A stretch of 64,000 nt of DNA from Streptomyces sp. Je 1-332 (GTDB taxonomy: Bacteria; Actinomycetota; Actinomycetes; Streptomycetales; Streptomycetaceae): contig NZ_CP160402.1 of assembly GCF_040730185.1 (NCBI RefSeq), positions 620,001 to 684,000 on the forward strand. The letters are read 5' to 3'. Of the stretch, positions 26,201 through 34,172 are shown piece after piece. The translations under genes were made by a program, and so were the position numbers. The stretch's first letter is position 1. Each line of letters starts with the position of its first letter. The notes beneath the pieces were generated by a model, which was given only the letters and a program-made list of their open reading frames with translations, was not told the DNA's origin and searched no databases.

Positions 26201-26466
26201 TCCTCGTCCGCCCGCGCCCCGGCGGCGGCGTGACCGAGGCGCAGAGCAGTTTCGACGCGCTCTACGGCCCGGTCAGCACCGACTGGAAGAAGGACGCGGA
26301 CGGGTTCCGGCTGACCGTGACCCTGCCCGCCAACACCACCGCCGAGGTGTGGATCCCCGCCGGCAAGCGCTCGCAAGTGACGCACGGCGCGGCGGAGTTC
26401 CTGCGGATGGAGGACGGCTGCGCCGTCTTCGCCGCCGCATCCGGCACGCACCGTTTCTCCAACTGA
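23269..26466 (+). CDS. Secreted alpha-L-rhamnosidase (GH78)
   Basis: A 1065-residue enzyme. The GTG at 23269 is preferred because GGAG lies seven bases upstream and a twin-arginine-like signal (ISRRRLLS, cleaved near AHAAPSA) follows directly. After an N-terminal beta region come lectin-like beta-sandwich modules and an (alpha/alpha)6 barrel. The GH78 active-site stretch DTPARDERLGW is at 665-675, and the later GATTMWERWD puts a catalytic-type Glu at about 930. It releases L-rhamnose from plant glycosides or polysaccharides outside the cell, feeding RhaSPQT. It leads the plus-strand arm; rhaI follows after 33 bp with GGAAGG as its ribosome site. Confidence 0.9.
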   Translation: MISRRRLLSTTATAALGTAMAAGAVPAAHAAPSAGGRALRVTKPTVEYVRHPLGLDVPRPRLSWPLVSDADGQAQSAYQVRVATTPERLSKPDVWDSGKVASSDSVLVPYAGPDLTSRTRYYWSVRVWDTAGKASAWSEASWWETGLSGAKDWTARWIGAPASLIGAPSLAEASWLWFPEGDPANSAPAATRWFRGRVDVPEGVTRARLVMTADDGYTAYVNGTQVSHTEADSAADNWRRPAVVDVTDRLRAGASVIAVSATNATTGPAGLLGVLELTTADGVRTLTTDGTWKTTGKEPSGDWRSTGYDDGSWTAAKVLAPWGSGPWGKVAPEHCPAAQLRHEFRLRPGKKVARARLYSTALGLYDAWLNGERVGDDRLAPGWTDYDKRVHYQTYDVTKQLKSGANALGVTLAVGWYAGNVGMFGPHQYGERPALLAQLEVTYTDGSTDRVLSGTDWRAAMGPVTAADLLSGEDYDARLETAGWTRAGFDDSKWAAADGVDDVKAAVVAQVDGHTRVESEISAQKVTEPKPGVFVFDLGQNMVGAVRLTVSGKAGTKVRLRHAEVLNPDGTLYTTNLRTARATDTYTLKGGGKETFEPRFTFHGFRYVEVTGYPGKPPRDAVRGRVIHTSAPFTMDFETDVPMLNQLHSNITWGQRGNFLSVPTDTPARDERLGWTGDINVFAPTAAYVMESARFLTKWLDDLRDGQADDGAFTDVAPFVGTVGKGVAGWGDAGVTVPWALYQAYGDQRVLEQSWSSMLKWLDYLEKHSTGYLRPAEGYGDWLNIQDETPKDVIGTAYFAHSADLVARAAEALGKDPAPYKKLFGSVRDAFRAAYVTGDGRVKGDTQTAYVLALSMDLLADSDRAPAAARLVELIKSKEWHLSTGFLGTPRLLPVLTSTGHTDVAYRLLVQKSFPSWGYQIDKGATTMWERWDSIKPDGSFQDAGMNSFNHYAYGSVGEWMYANIAGIAPADPGFRKILVRPRPGGGVTEAQSSFDALYGPVSTDWKKDADGFRLTVTLPANTTAEVWIPAGKRSQVTHGAAEFLRMEDGCAVFAAASGTHRFSN

Positions 26467-26499
26467 CCCACCCCGACCGCTCTTTCGGAAGGCTGCGCG

Positions 26500-27669
26500 A
26501 TGACCGCCGGAACCAGCAAGGACGCCGTGAAAGCGGCACTCACCACCCAGGCCCTGGAGACCCCGTCCTGGGCGTACGGCAACTCCGGTACGCGCTTCAA
26601 GGTCTTCGCGCAGCCAGGTGTCCCGCGCACGACCCGGGAGAAGCTGGACGACGCCGCCCGTGTGCACGCCCACACCGGCGTCGCACCCCGGGTGGCCCTG
26701 CACATCCCCTGGGACAGGGTCGACGACTACGCGGCTCTCGCGGAGTACGCCGCCGAGCGCGGCGTGACGCTCGGCGCGATCAACGCCAACGTATTCCAGG
26801 ACGACGACTACAAACTCGGCTCGGTCACCAACCCGGACCCGACGGTCCGGCGCAAGGCACTCGACCACCTCCTCGAGTGCGTGGACATCATGGACGCCAC
26901 GGGTTCACGCGACCTGAAGCTGTGGTTCTCGGATGGCACCAACTACCCCGGCCAGGACGACATCCGCAGCCGGCAGGACCGCTTGGCGGAGGCCTTGCGG
27001 ACGACGTACGACCGGCTCGGCGACGACCAGCGCATGCTCATCGAGTACAAGCTCTTCGAGCCCGCCTTCTACGCGACGGACATCCCGGACTGGGGCACGG
27101 CCTACGCGCACTGCCTGAAGCTGGGGCCGAAGGCGCAGGTCGTCGTCGACACCGGCCACCACGCGCCCGGCACCAACATCGAGTTCATCGTCGCGACGCT
27201 GCTGCGCGAGGGGCGCCTCGGCGGCTTCGACTTCAACTCGCGCTTCTACGCGGACGACGACCTGATGGCGGGCGCCGCGGACCCCTTCCAGCTCTTCCGG
27301 ATCATGTACGAGGTCGTCCGGGGCGGCGGCCTGGATTCGGACATCGCCTTCATGCTCGACCAGTGCCACAACATCGAGGCGAAGATCCCCGCGATCATCC
27401 GTTCGGTGATGAACGTGCAGGAGGCCACGGCGAAGGCGCTTCTGGTCGACGGGGACGCGCTGGCCGAGGCCCAGCGGACCGGCGACGTGCTCGCCGCCAA
27501 CGCCGCCCTGATGGACGCCTTCAACACCGACGTCCGCCCCCTACTGGCAGAAGTCAGGGAGGACTCGGGGCTCGACCCTGATCCCATGAGGGCCTATCGG
27601 GAGTCAGGCTGGCAGGAGCGAATCGTCAAGGACCGCGTGGGCGGCGAGCAGGCCGGATGGGGGGCATGA
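26500..27669 (+). CDS. rhaI: L-rhamnose isomerase (RhaI type)
   Basis: A 389-residue TIM-barrel isomerase of the Pseudomonas/actinobacterial RhaI type, not the E. coli RhaA type. Visible elements are TPSWAYGNSGTRFKVFAQPG near the N-terminus, LKLWFSDGTNYPGQDD, IEYKLFEPAFYATDIPDWG (metal-ligand Glu), VVVDTGHHAPGTNIEFIV (Asp/His ligands) and FDFNSRFYADDDL. It converts L-rhamnose to L-rhamnulose in the cytoplasm using divalent metal. Its stop overlaps the next start as ATGA, so the aldolase/dehydrogenase is co-translated. Confidence 0.92.
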   Translation: MTAGTSKDAVKAALTTQALETPSWAYGNSGTRFKVFAQPGVPRTTREKLDDAARVHAHTGVAPRVALHIPWDRVDDYAALAEYAAERGVTLGAINANVFQDDDYKLGSVTNPDPTVRRKALDHLLECVDIMDATGSRDLKLWFSDGTNYPGQDDIRSRQDRLAEALRTTYDRLGDDQRMLIEYKLFEPAFYATDIPDWGTAYAHCLKLGPKAQVVVDTGHHAPGTNIEFIVATLLREGRLGGFDFNSRFYADDDLMAGAADPFQLFRIMYEVVRGGGLDSDIAFMLDQCHNIEAKIPAIIRSVMNVQEATAKALLVDGDALAEAQRTGDVLAANAALMDAFNTDVRPLLAEVREDSGLDPDPMRAYRESGWQERIVKDRVGGEQAGWGA

Positions 27670-29786
27670 GCGGCATGACACAGGACGCACAGGGCGCACA
27701 GGAAGCACAGCGCGCACAGGGCACACGGCAGGCACAGGAAGCACAGCAGGAACCGCACGCGCGGATCAAGGAACTCCTCGACCGCGCCCACCGCTTGGGC
27801 GCCGACCCGCGCAACACCAATTACGCGGGCGGCAACGCGTCGGCGAAGGGCACGGCCCCCGACCCGGTCACGGGCGCGGACACCGACCTGATGTGGGTCA
27901 AGGGCTCGGGCGGCGACCTGGGCACGCTCACCGAGGAGGGCCTCGCGGTCCTGCGCCTGGACCGCCTCCACGCGCTGAAGGAGGTGTACGCGGGCCCGGA
28001 CCGTGAGGACGAGATGGTCGGCGCCTTCGACTACTGCCTGCACGGCAAGGGGGGCGCGGCACCGTCCATCGACACCGCGATGCACGCCTTGGTGGACGCG
28101 CCGCACGTGGACCATCTGCACCCCGACTCGGGCATCGCCCTGGCGTGCGCCACGGACGGCGAGAAGCTGACCGCCGAGTGCTTCGGCCCCACGGTGGCCT
28201 GGGTGCCCTGGCGCCGCCCCGGTTTCCAGCTGGGCCTGGACATCGCGGCGGTACAGGCGGCGAACCCGGACGCCATCGGCTGCATCCTGGGCGGTCACGG
28301 CATCACGGCGTGGGGCGCCACGGCGGAGGAGTGCGAGCGCAATTCGCTGCACATCATCCGCACGGCGGAGGCGTTCCTCTCCGAACGCGGCAAGCCGGCG
28401 CCCTTCGGCCCGCCCCTGGACGGGTACGGCCCCCTGCCCACCGCCGAACGCCGCCACCGTGCGGCCGAACTGGCCCCGCACATCCGCTCGCTGGCCTCGC
28501 AGGACCGTCCGCAGATCGGCCACTTCACCGACACGCACACCGTCCTCGATTTCCTGGCCTCCTCGGAGCACCCGCGCCTGGCGGCCCTGGGCACATCCTG
28601 CCCCGACCACTTCCTCCGCACGAAGATCAGGCCCCTGGTCCTCGACCTGCCCCCCACCGCACCGCTCCAGGAGGCCATCACCCGCCTCAAGGAGCTGCAC
28701 GCGGCGTACCGAGAGGAATACGCGGCCTACTACGCGCGCCACGCCGACCCGACCTCTCCCGCGATGCGCGGCGCCGATCCGGCCATCGTCCTCGTTCCCG
28801 GCGTGGGAATGTTCTCCTTCGGCAAGGACAAGCAGACCGCACGCGTGGCGGGCGAGTTCTATGTGAACGCGATCAACGTCATGCGCGGCGCCGAGGCGGT
28901 CTCCGCTTACGCCCCCATCGACGAGTCGGAGAAGTTCCGCATCGAGTACTGGCCCCTGGAGGAGGCGAAGCTCCAGCGGCTTCCGAAGCCCAAGCCCTTG
29001 GCCACCCGCGTCGCCCTTGTGACCGGGGCGGGCAGCGGCATCGGCAAGGCGATTGCGCACCGCCTGGTGGCGGAGGGCGCCTGTGTGGCGGTCGCGGACC
29101 TCAACGCGGAGAACGCGGCGGCGGTGGCGGAGGAGCTCGGCGGCCCGGACAAGGCCGTGGCCATCCCCATGGACGTCACGTCGGAGGATCAGATCGCCGC
29201 CGCCTTCGCGTCGGCAGCCCTCGCCTTCGGCGGAGTCGACCTGGTGGTGAACAACGCGGGCATCTCCATCTCCAAGCCGCTGCTCGACACCACGGCCCGG
29301 GACTGGGACCTGCAGCACGACATCATGGCCCGCGGCTCGTTCCTCGTCTCCCGCGAGGCGGCGCGCATCATGCGGGACCAGGCGCTGGGCGGCGACATCA
29401 TCTACATCACGTCCAAGAACGCGGTGTTCGCAGGCCCGAACAACATCGCGTACTCCGCGACCAAGGCGGATCAGTCCCACCAAGTCCGTCTCCTGGCAGC
29501 CGAGTTGGGCGAGCACGGCATCCGCGTGAACGGCATCAACCCGGACGGGGTGGTGCGGGGTTCGGGCATCTTCGCGGGCGGCTGGGGCGCGCAGCGTGCG
29601 GCGACGTACGGGATCGAGGAGGAGAACCTGGGCGAGTTCTACGCCCAGCGGACCCTCCTCAAGCGAGAGGTGCTCCCCGAGCACGTGGCCAACGCGGTCT
29701 TCGCCCTGACGGCGGGCGACCTCACCCATACGACGGGCCTGCACATACCGGTGGACGCGGGCGTCGCGGCGGCGTTCCTCAGGTAG
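27666..29786 (+). CDS. rhaEW: Bifunctional rhamnulose-1-phosphate aldolase / L-lactaldehyde dehydrogenase
   Basis: A 706-residue fusion. ATG 27666 overlaps the rhaI stop (ATGA). After a repetitive Ala-Gln-rich leader (residues about 8-28), residues about 30-420 are a class II aldolase/adducin domain with HVDHLHPDSGIALACATDG as metal-binding region. Residues about 445-705 are an SDR domain with VTGAGSGIGKAIA, NNAGISISKPL, TSKNAVFAGPNNIAYSATKA (intact YxxxK) and NPDGVVRGSG. The first half cleaves rhamnulose-1-P to DHAP and L-lactaldehyde; the second is thought to oxidise the aldehyde to L-lactate with NAD. Lactate can then enter LutABC, encoded 2 kb downstream. Confidence 0.9.
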   Translation: MSGMTQDAQGAQEAQRAQGTRQAQEAQQEPHARIKELLDRAHRLGADPRNTNYAGGNASAKGTAPDPVTGADTDLMWVKGSGGDLGTLTEEGLAVLRLDRLHALKEVYAGPDREDEMVGAFDYCLHGKGGAAPSIDTAMHALVDAPHVDHLHPDSGIALACATDGEKLTAECFGPTVAWVPWRRPGFQLGLDIAAVQAANPDAIGCILGGHGITAWGATAEECERNSLHIIRTAEAFLSERGKPAPFGPPLDGYGPLPTAERRHRAAELAPHIRSLASQDRPQIGHFTDTHTVLDFLASSEHPRLAALGTSCPDHFLRTKIRPLVLDLPPTAPLQEAITRLKELHAAYREEYAAYYARHADPTSPAMRGADPAIVLVPGVGMFSFGKDKQTARVAGEFYVNAINVMRGAEAVSAYAPIDESEKFRIEYWPLEEAKLQRLPKPKPLATRVALVTGAGSGIGKAIAHRLVAEGACVAVADLNAENAAAVAEELGGPDKAVAIPMDVTSEDQIAAAFASAALAFGGVDLVVNNAGISISKPLLDTTARDWDLQHDIMARGSFLVSREAARIMRDQALGGDIIYITSKNAVFAGPNNIAYSATKADQSHQVRLLAAELGEHGIRVNGINPDGVVRGSGIFAGGWGAQRAATYGIEEENLGEFYAQRTLLKREVLPEHVANAVFALTAGDLTHTTGLHIPVDAGVAAAFLR
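27687..27749. repeat. Seven 9-bp units encoding an Ala-Gln-rich leader
   Basis: Degenerate units of the form GCACAGGGC / GCACAGGAA repeat seven times in frame, giving the peptide (x)AQ repeats at the N-terminus of the aldolase fusion. The region precedes the conserved aldolase domain and is likely flexible and variable in length between strains. Confidence 0.75.
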
Positions 29787-30319
29787 CGCAGCCCTTCCGG
29801 CCGCCGCGCCATGCCCCCCGGGGGGGGCCACCACCTACGGAGAGGCGGGCGCCCCACCGACCCGCAGCCGCGCATCCCACCGAAGGGGACGTGTCGGTAT
29901 GTCCGCCCGGAGCACGGCACGCGGCGCTCCGGTGCCGCAGTAGCCCTACGTGCAAACCGAGATGGCGAGGACGGACATACCGGCGCGGCGCCGCACCACA
30001 GAGCACCGGGCGACCACGGGTACCCCGCACCGCCCCGCACCACAGAGCACCGGACGACCACGGGCGCCCGCACCGCACTGGACCCACTCCGTGCGACCGC
30101 AGGCACCCGCACCCGACCCATCCCGTCCGGCCACAGGCACCCCGCACCCGTCCCGCGGGATGTGCCCACGCAAGACCCGCACTCGACCCTCACCCCTGCG
30201 AACCACGCAAGGCCGCACTCGACCTTCACCCCTGCGATTACGCAAGTCAGCCCCCGGCCCTCACCCCTACAACCACGCGCAAGCCCCCCGCACCCCGGCC
30301 TTCAACACTGCGAGCCACC
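29787..30319. repeat. 533-bp non-coding stretch with degenerate direct repeats before rhaB
   Basis: No convincing gene is present. The stretch begins with a C6G8 tract (29814-29827). A 30-bp unit starting CCGCACCACAGAGCACCG occurs at 29991-30020 and 30035-30064 with one mismatch. Between about 30178 and 30300 a CACTCGACC(C/T)TCACCCCTGCG-like unit recurs about three times. Several frames stay open on both strands because of base composition, but their products are Pro/Arg-rich and have no ribosome sites. It may hold the rhaB promoter; none could be named. Confidence 0.65.
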
Positions 30320-31834
30320 ATGCCCATCGCCACCCCGAAGTCCCGCTCCTCGGACCACCACTTCGCCGCGATCGACCTCGGCGCCTCCAGCGGACGCGTC
30401 ATGGTGGCGAAGGTCGGCGCCGAGACGCTCGCCCTCCAGGAGGCGCATCGCTTCCCCAACCGGCCTGTCCGCGCCGCAGGCACCCTGCACTGGGACATCC
30501 TGTCCCTCTACGCGGGGGTCATCGACGGTCTCCGCGCGGCAGGTTCCGTCGCCCCCCTGACCTCCGTCGGTATCGACGGCTGGGCAGTTGACTACGGTCT
30601 CCTCGACGCGAACGGCGCTCTCCTCGGCAACCCCGTGCACTACCGGGACACCCGTACCGAGGGCGTTGCGGACAAAGCGTGGGCCACTGTCCCGGCCGCC
30701 GAGCTGTACGCCACTACCGGAATCCAGTACGCGCCCTTCAACACCCTGTACCAGCTGCTGGCCGCCCAGGGCTCGGCTCAACTGGCCGCAGCCAAGCACC
30801 TCTTGCTTGTTCCCGACCTGCTGACGTACTGGCTGACGGGCGAACTGGGCACAGAACTCACCAACGCCTCCACCACGCAGCTCATGGACCCCGGCACGGG
30901 AAGCTGGGCCCCCGAGGTCGCCGCACGCCTCGGCGTCGATCTGGGGCTGTTCCCGACGCTGCGCCACCCCGGCGACCCGGCCGGCCATCTGCTCCCGCAT
31001 GTCCTCCAAGACGCCGGTCTGACCTCGCCCACGCCCGTGACGACGGTGGCCTCGCACGACACCGCGTCGGCCGTCGTCGCCGTCCCCGCCACGACCGACG
31101 ACTTCGCCTACATCTGCACCGGCACCTGGTCGCTCGCGGGCCTGGAGCTGACCGCCCCCGTCCGCACGGAGCAGAGCCGCGAGGCGAACTTCACCAACGA
31201 GCTGGGTATCGATGGCACCGTCCGCTACCTGCGCAACATCATGGGCCTGTGGCTGCTCCAGGAGTGCCTGCGCACCTGGAACTCAGGCTCAAGTGCCCCC
31301 GCCCCAAGCGCCCCCACCCTCGAAGCACTGCTGATCGAAGCCGCCGCCGCTCCCGGCCTGCGCTCCCTCGTCGACGCGGCGGACCCCGCCTTCCTGGCCC
31401 CCGGCGACATGCCGCGCCGCATCGCCCAAGCCTGCGAGGCCACAGGTCAGCCCATCCCCTCCACTCCCGCAGAGACGACACGCTGCATCCTCGACTCCCT
31501 CGCCCTGGCCCACCGCCGGGCCATCGAGGACGCCCAACGCCTCGCGGACCGAGCCGTGGACGTGGTGCACATAGTCGGCGGCGGAGCCCGCAACGCGCTC
31601 CTGTGTCAGCTGACCGCGGACGCCTGCGGACTGCCGGTCGTCGCGGGGCCGGCGGAGGCAGCGGCGTTGGGCAACGTACTCGTCCAGGCCAGGGCACACG
31701 GGCTGATAGGCGAGGACCGCCACGAAATGCGCACCCTGCTGGCCCGCACCCAGCAACTGAGTCGCTACGAGCCGACCCGCGACCCCGCGAGCAGGGCAGC
31801 GTGGCAGGAGGCGTCCCGCCGCGTCCTCCCATGA
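30320..31834 (+). CDS. rhaB: Rhamnulokinase
   Basis: A 504-residue FGGY-family kinase from ATG 30320. The ATP-binding opening is AIDLGASSGRVMVAKV. Next come SVGIDGWAVDYGLLD, the sugar-site segment NPVHYRDTRTEG, FNTLYQLLA, and the second-domain motifs SHDTASAVVAVPA, YICTGTWSLAGLEL and HIVGGGARNALLCQLTADA. It phosphorylates L-rhamnulose at O1 for the aldolase. The reading frame stays open far upstream, but the upstream part is a shadow of the aldolase gene plus the repeat region. No clear Shine-Dalgarno precedes the ATG, so a leaderless or internal start is possible. Confidence 0.92.
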   Translation: MPIATPKSRSSDHHFAAIDLGASSGRVMVAKVGAETLALQEAHRFPNRPVRAAGTLHWDILSLYAGVIDGLRAAGSVAPLTSVGIDGWAVDYGLLDANGALLGNPVHYRDTRTEGVADKAWATVPAAELYATTGIQYAPFNTLYQLLAAQGSAQLAAAKHLLLVPDLLTYWLTGELGTELTNASTTQLMDPGTGSWAPEVAARLGVDLGLFPTLRHPGDPAGHLLPHVLQDAGLTSPTPVTTVASHDTASAVVAVPATTDDFAYICTGTWSLAGLELTAPVRTEQSREANFTNELGIDGTVRYLRNIMGLWLLQECLRTWNSGSSAPAPSAPTLEALLIEAAAAPGLRSLVDAADPAFLAPGDMPRRIAQACEATGQPIPSTPAETTRCILDSLALAHRRAIEDAQRLADRAVDVVHIVGGGARNALLCQLTADACGLPVVAGPAEAAALGNVLVQARAHGLIGEDRHEMRTLLARTQQLSRYEPTRDPASRAAWQEASRRVLP

Positions 31835-31917
31835 CGCGCGCCCCGTTGACGACTCCCGCGCAGCGCCCACAGCGCATACGCTGCACCCATCCGATGATCG
31901 ACGAGGAGGAACCCGCG

Positions 31918-32679
31918 ATGCGTGTCGCTCTGTTCCTGACCTGTGTCAACGACACGCTCTATCCCGACACAGGCCGAGCGGTGGTGAAACTGCTGACCAG
32001 ACTGGGAGTTGACGTCGACTTCCCGATGGCGCAGACCTGCTGCGGGCAGGCGCACTACAACACGGGGTACCGCCACCAGGCAGAGCCGCTCGCCCGTCAT
32101 TTCTCCGATGTCTTCGGCGCGGAGGAGTACGACGCGATCGTCACGCCCTCCGGGTCGTGCGGCGCGATGGTCCGCGAACTCTACCCCCGCATGGGAGAGC
32201 GGGCCCGTGCCGAGGGCCGAGGTGGCGGCCTGGCGGCGACGCTGGCGCCCGTCGTGCCCAAGACGTACGAACTCACCGAGTTCCTGGTGGACGTTCTCGG
32301 CGTGACGGATGTGGGGGCGTACTACCCGCACACGGTGACGTACCACCCGACGTGCCACGGTCTGCGCAGCCTCGGCCTCGGTGACCGTCCCACGCGACTG
32401 CTCCAGGCGGTGAAGGGGCTCGAACTGCGGGCGCTTCCGGGAGCGGACGAGTGCTGCGGCTTCGGCGGCACCTTCGCGATGAAGAACTCCGATGTCTCGT
32501 CGGCGATGGGCACGGACAAGGTGCGCAACGCGGAGTCGACGGGCGCCGACGCCCTGTGCGCCGCGGACAACTCCTGTCTAATGCACATCGGGGGGACGAT
32601 GTCCCGGCTCAAGAGCGGCCTGCGCCCGGTCCACATCGCGGAGATCCTGGCGAGCACGGAAGAGGAGCCCCTGTCATGA
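31918..32679 (+). CDS. lutA: Lactate oxidation protein LutA (CCG-domain Fe-S protein)
   Basis: A 253-residue protein with strong GAGGAGGAA ribosome site. It has two Cys-Cys-Gly (CCG) domains: ALFLTCVNDTLYPDTG with QTCCGQAHYNTGY, and HPTCHGLRSLG with DECCGFGGTFAMKN. Family members form the LutABC complex, which oxidises L-lactate to pyruvate using Fe-S clusters. The gene lies directly after rhaB with an 83-bp gap, and L-lactate is an end product of the rhamnose pathway, so it is probably induced with it. The stop overlaps the next start as ATGA. Confidence 0.9.
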   Translation: MRVALFLTCVNDTLYPDTGRAVVKLLTRLGVDVDFPMAQTCCGQAHYNTGYRHQAEPLARHFSDVFGAEEYDAIVTPSGSCGAMVRELYPRMGERARAEGRGGGLAATLAPVVPKTYELTEFLVDVLGVTDVGAYYPHTVTYHPTCHGLRSLGLGDRPTRLLQAVKGLELRALPGADECCGFGGTFAMKNSDVSSAMGTDKVRNAESTGADALCAADNSCLMHIGGTMSRLKSGLRPVHIAEILASTEEEPLS

Positions 32680-34172
32680 GCGGCACATTCGTAGGCATGC
32701 CCGCCTTCCCCGCCGCCGCTCGCGAGGCCGTGGGTGACAAGACCCTGCGCGCCAATCTGCGGCACGCCACGCACACCATCCGCGACAAACGGGCCCGCGC
32801 GGTCGCCGAGCTGGACGACTGGGCGCAGCTCCGCGAGGCGGGCAAGCGGATCAAGGACGAGACCCTGCGCCATCTCGACCGCCATCTGGTCCAGTTGGAG
32901 GAGTCGGTCACGGCGGCGGGCGGCACCGTGCACTGGGCGGCGGACGCCGACGAGGCCAACCGGATCGTCGCGGACCTGGTCAAGGCCACCGGTGAGTCCG
33001 AAGTCGTCAAGGTCAAGTCGATGGCGACCCAGGAGATCGGCCTCAACGAAGCTCTCGAGGCCGAGGGCATCGCCGCGTACGAGACCGATCTCGCCGAACT
33101 CATCGTGCAGCTCGGCAAGGACAGGCCCTCGCACATCCTCGTGCCCGCCATCCACCGCAACCGCGGTGAGATCCGCGAGATCTTCGCGCGCGAGATGAGC
33201 GAGTGGGGCCGCCCCGCCCCGAACGGTCTCACCGACACGCCCGCCGATCTCGCGGAGGCCGCCCGTCTGCACCTCCGGGAGAAGTTCCTGCGTGCCAAGG
33301 TCGGCGTCTCAGGGGCGAACTTCATGGTCGCCGAGACGGGCACCCTGGTCGTCGTCGAGTCGGAGGGCAACGGCCGCATGTGTCTGACGCTGCCCGAGAC
33401 GCTGATCTCGGTCGTCGGCATCGAGAAGGTCGTGCCGACCTGGCGGGACCTGGAGGTCTTTCTCCAGACCCTCCCCCGCTCCTCGACGGCCGAGCGGATG
33501 AACCCGTACACGTCGATGTGGACCGGCACGACCGACGAGGACGGGCCGCGCGACTTCCACCTCGTGCTCCTCGACAACGGACGCAGCGACACGCTCGCCG
33601 ACGAGGTGGGCCGCCAGGCGCTGCGCTGCATCCGCTGCTCGGCCTGCCTCAACGTCTGCCCCGTCTACGAGCGGGCCGGAGGTCACGCCTACGGCTCGGT
33701 GTATCCCGGCCCCATCGGTGCGATCCTCAGCCCTCAACTCCGGGGCACGCAGAGCGAGATCGACGCCTCGCTCCCCTACGCCTCGTCCCTCTGCGGCGCC
33801 TGCTACGAGGTGTGCCCGGTGGCCATCGACATCCCCGAGGTCCTCGTCCATCTGCGGGAGCGCGTGGTCCAGGGCGGTGAAGTGACAAGGAACGGCACGA
33901 GGGCGACGCTGCGGCCCGCGAAGGGGCACGCGGCCGAGCGGGCCGCGATGCGCGCGGCGGGCCTGGCCTTCGGCCGGCCGGGGGTGCTGCGGGCCGGGCA
34001 GCGGCTAGCGTCCGGGACCCGGCGCTTCCACCCGCGCACGCTTCCCGGCCCCGGGCAGGCGTGGAGCGGGACGCGCGATCTGCCGAAGGTGCCCGCGGAG
34101 CCGTTCCGCGACTGGTGGCGGCGTACGAACGGCGGCCAGGTGGAGAAGGCGCGGAAGGGCGGCACGAAGTGA
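32676..34172 (+). CDS. lutB: Lactate oxidation protein LutB (ferredoxin-like Fe-S subunit)
   Basis: A 498-residue protein. The N-terminal LUD domain contains VKSMATQEIGLNEALEAEGI and GANFMVAETGTLVVVESEGN. Two 4Fe-4S motifs follow: CIRCSACLNVCPVY and CGACYEVCPVAI. The C-terminus is the LutB tail with ...FRDWWRR. It carries electrons within LutABC toward the quinone pool. It is coupled to lutA by ATGA and to lutC by GTGA. Confidence 0.9.
   Translation: MSGTFVGMPAFPAAAREAVGDKTLRANLRHATHTIRDKRARAVAELDDWAQLREAGKRIKDETLRHLDRHLVQLEESVTAAGGTVHWAADADEANRIVADLVKATGESEVVKVKSMATQEIGLNEALEAEGIAAYETDLAELIVQLGKDRPSHILVPAIHRNRGEIREIFAREMSEWGRPAPNGLTDTPADLAEAARLHLREKFLRAKVGVSGANFMVAETGTLVVVESEGNGRMCLTLPETLISVVGIEKVVPTWRDLEVFLQTLPRSSTAERMNPYTSMWTGTTDEDGPRDFHLVLLDNGRSDTLADEVGRQALRCIRCSACLNVCPVYERAGGHAYGSVYPGPIGAILSPQLRGTQSEIDASLPYASSLCGACYEVCPVAIDIPEVLVHLRERVVQGGEVTRNGTRATLRPAKGHAAERAAMRAAGLAFGRPGVLRAGQRLASGTRRFHPRTLPGPGQAWSGTRDLPKVPAEPFRDWWRRTNGGQVEKARKGGTK

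Noticed and set aside
23383..26868. About 1,160-codon open minus-strand frame opposite the rhamnosidase gene
   Set aside because: The plus strand encodes a complete GH78 enzyme with catalytic motifs and a proper start; the antisense translation has no recognisable domain.
29814..29827. C6G8 tract considered as a terminator stem
   Set aside because: The arms are directly adjacent with no loop, so a hairpin is not feasible; treated only as part of the repeat region.
29811..30560. Open frames on both strands in the rhaB leader considered as genes
   Set aside because: No ribosome sites, Pro/Arg-rich products, and openness explained by base composition and repeats.
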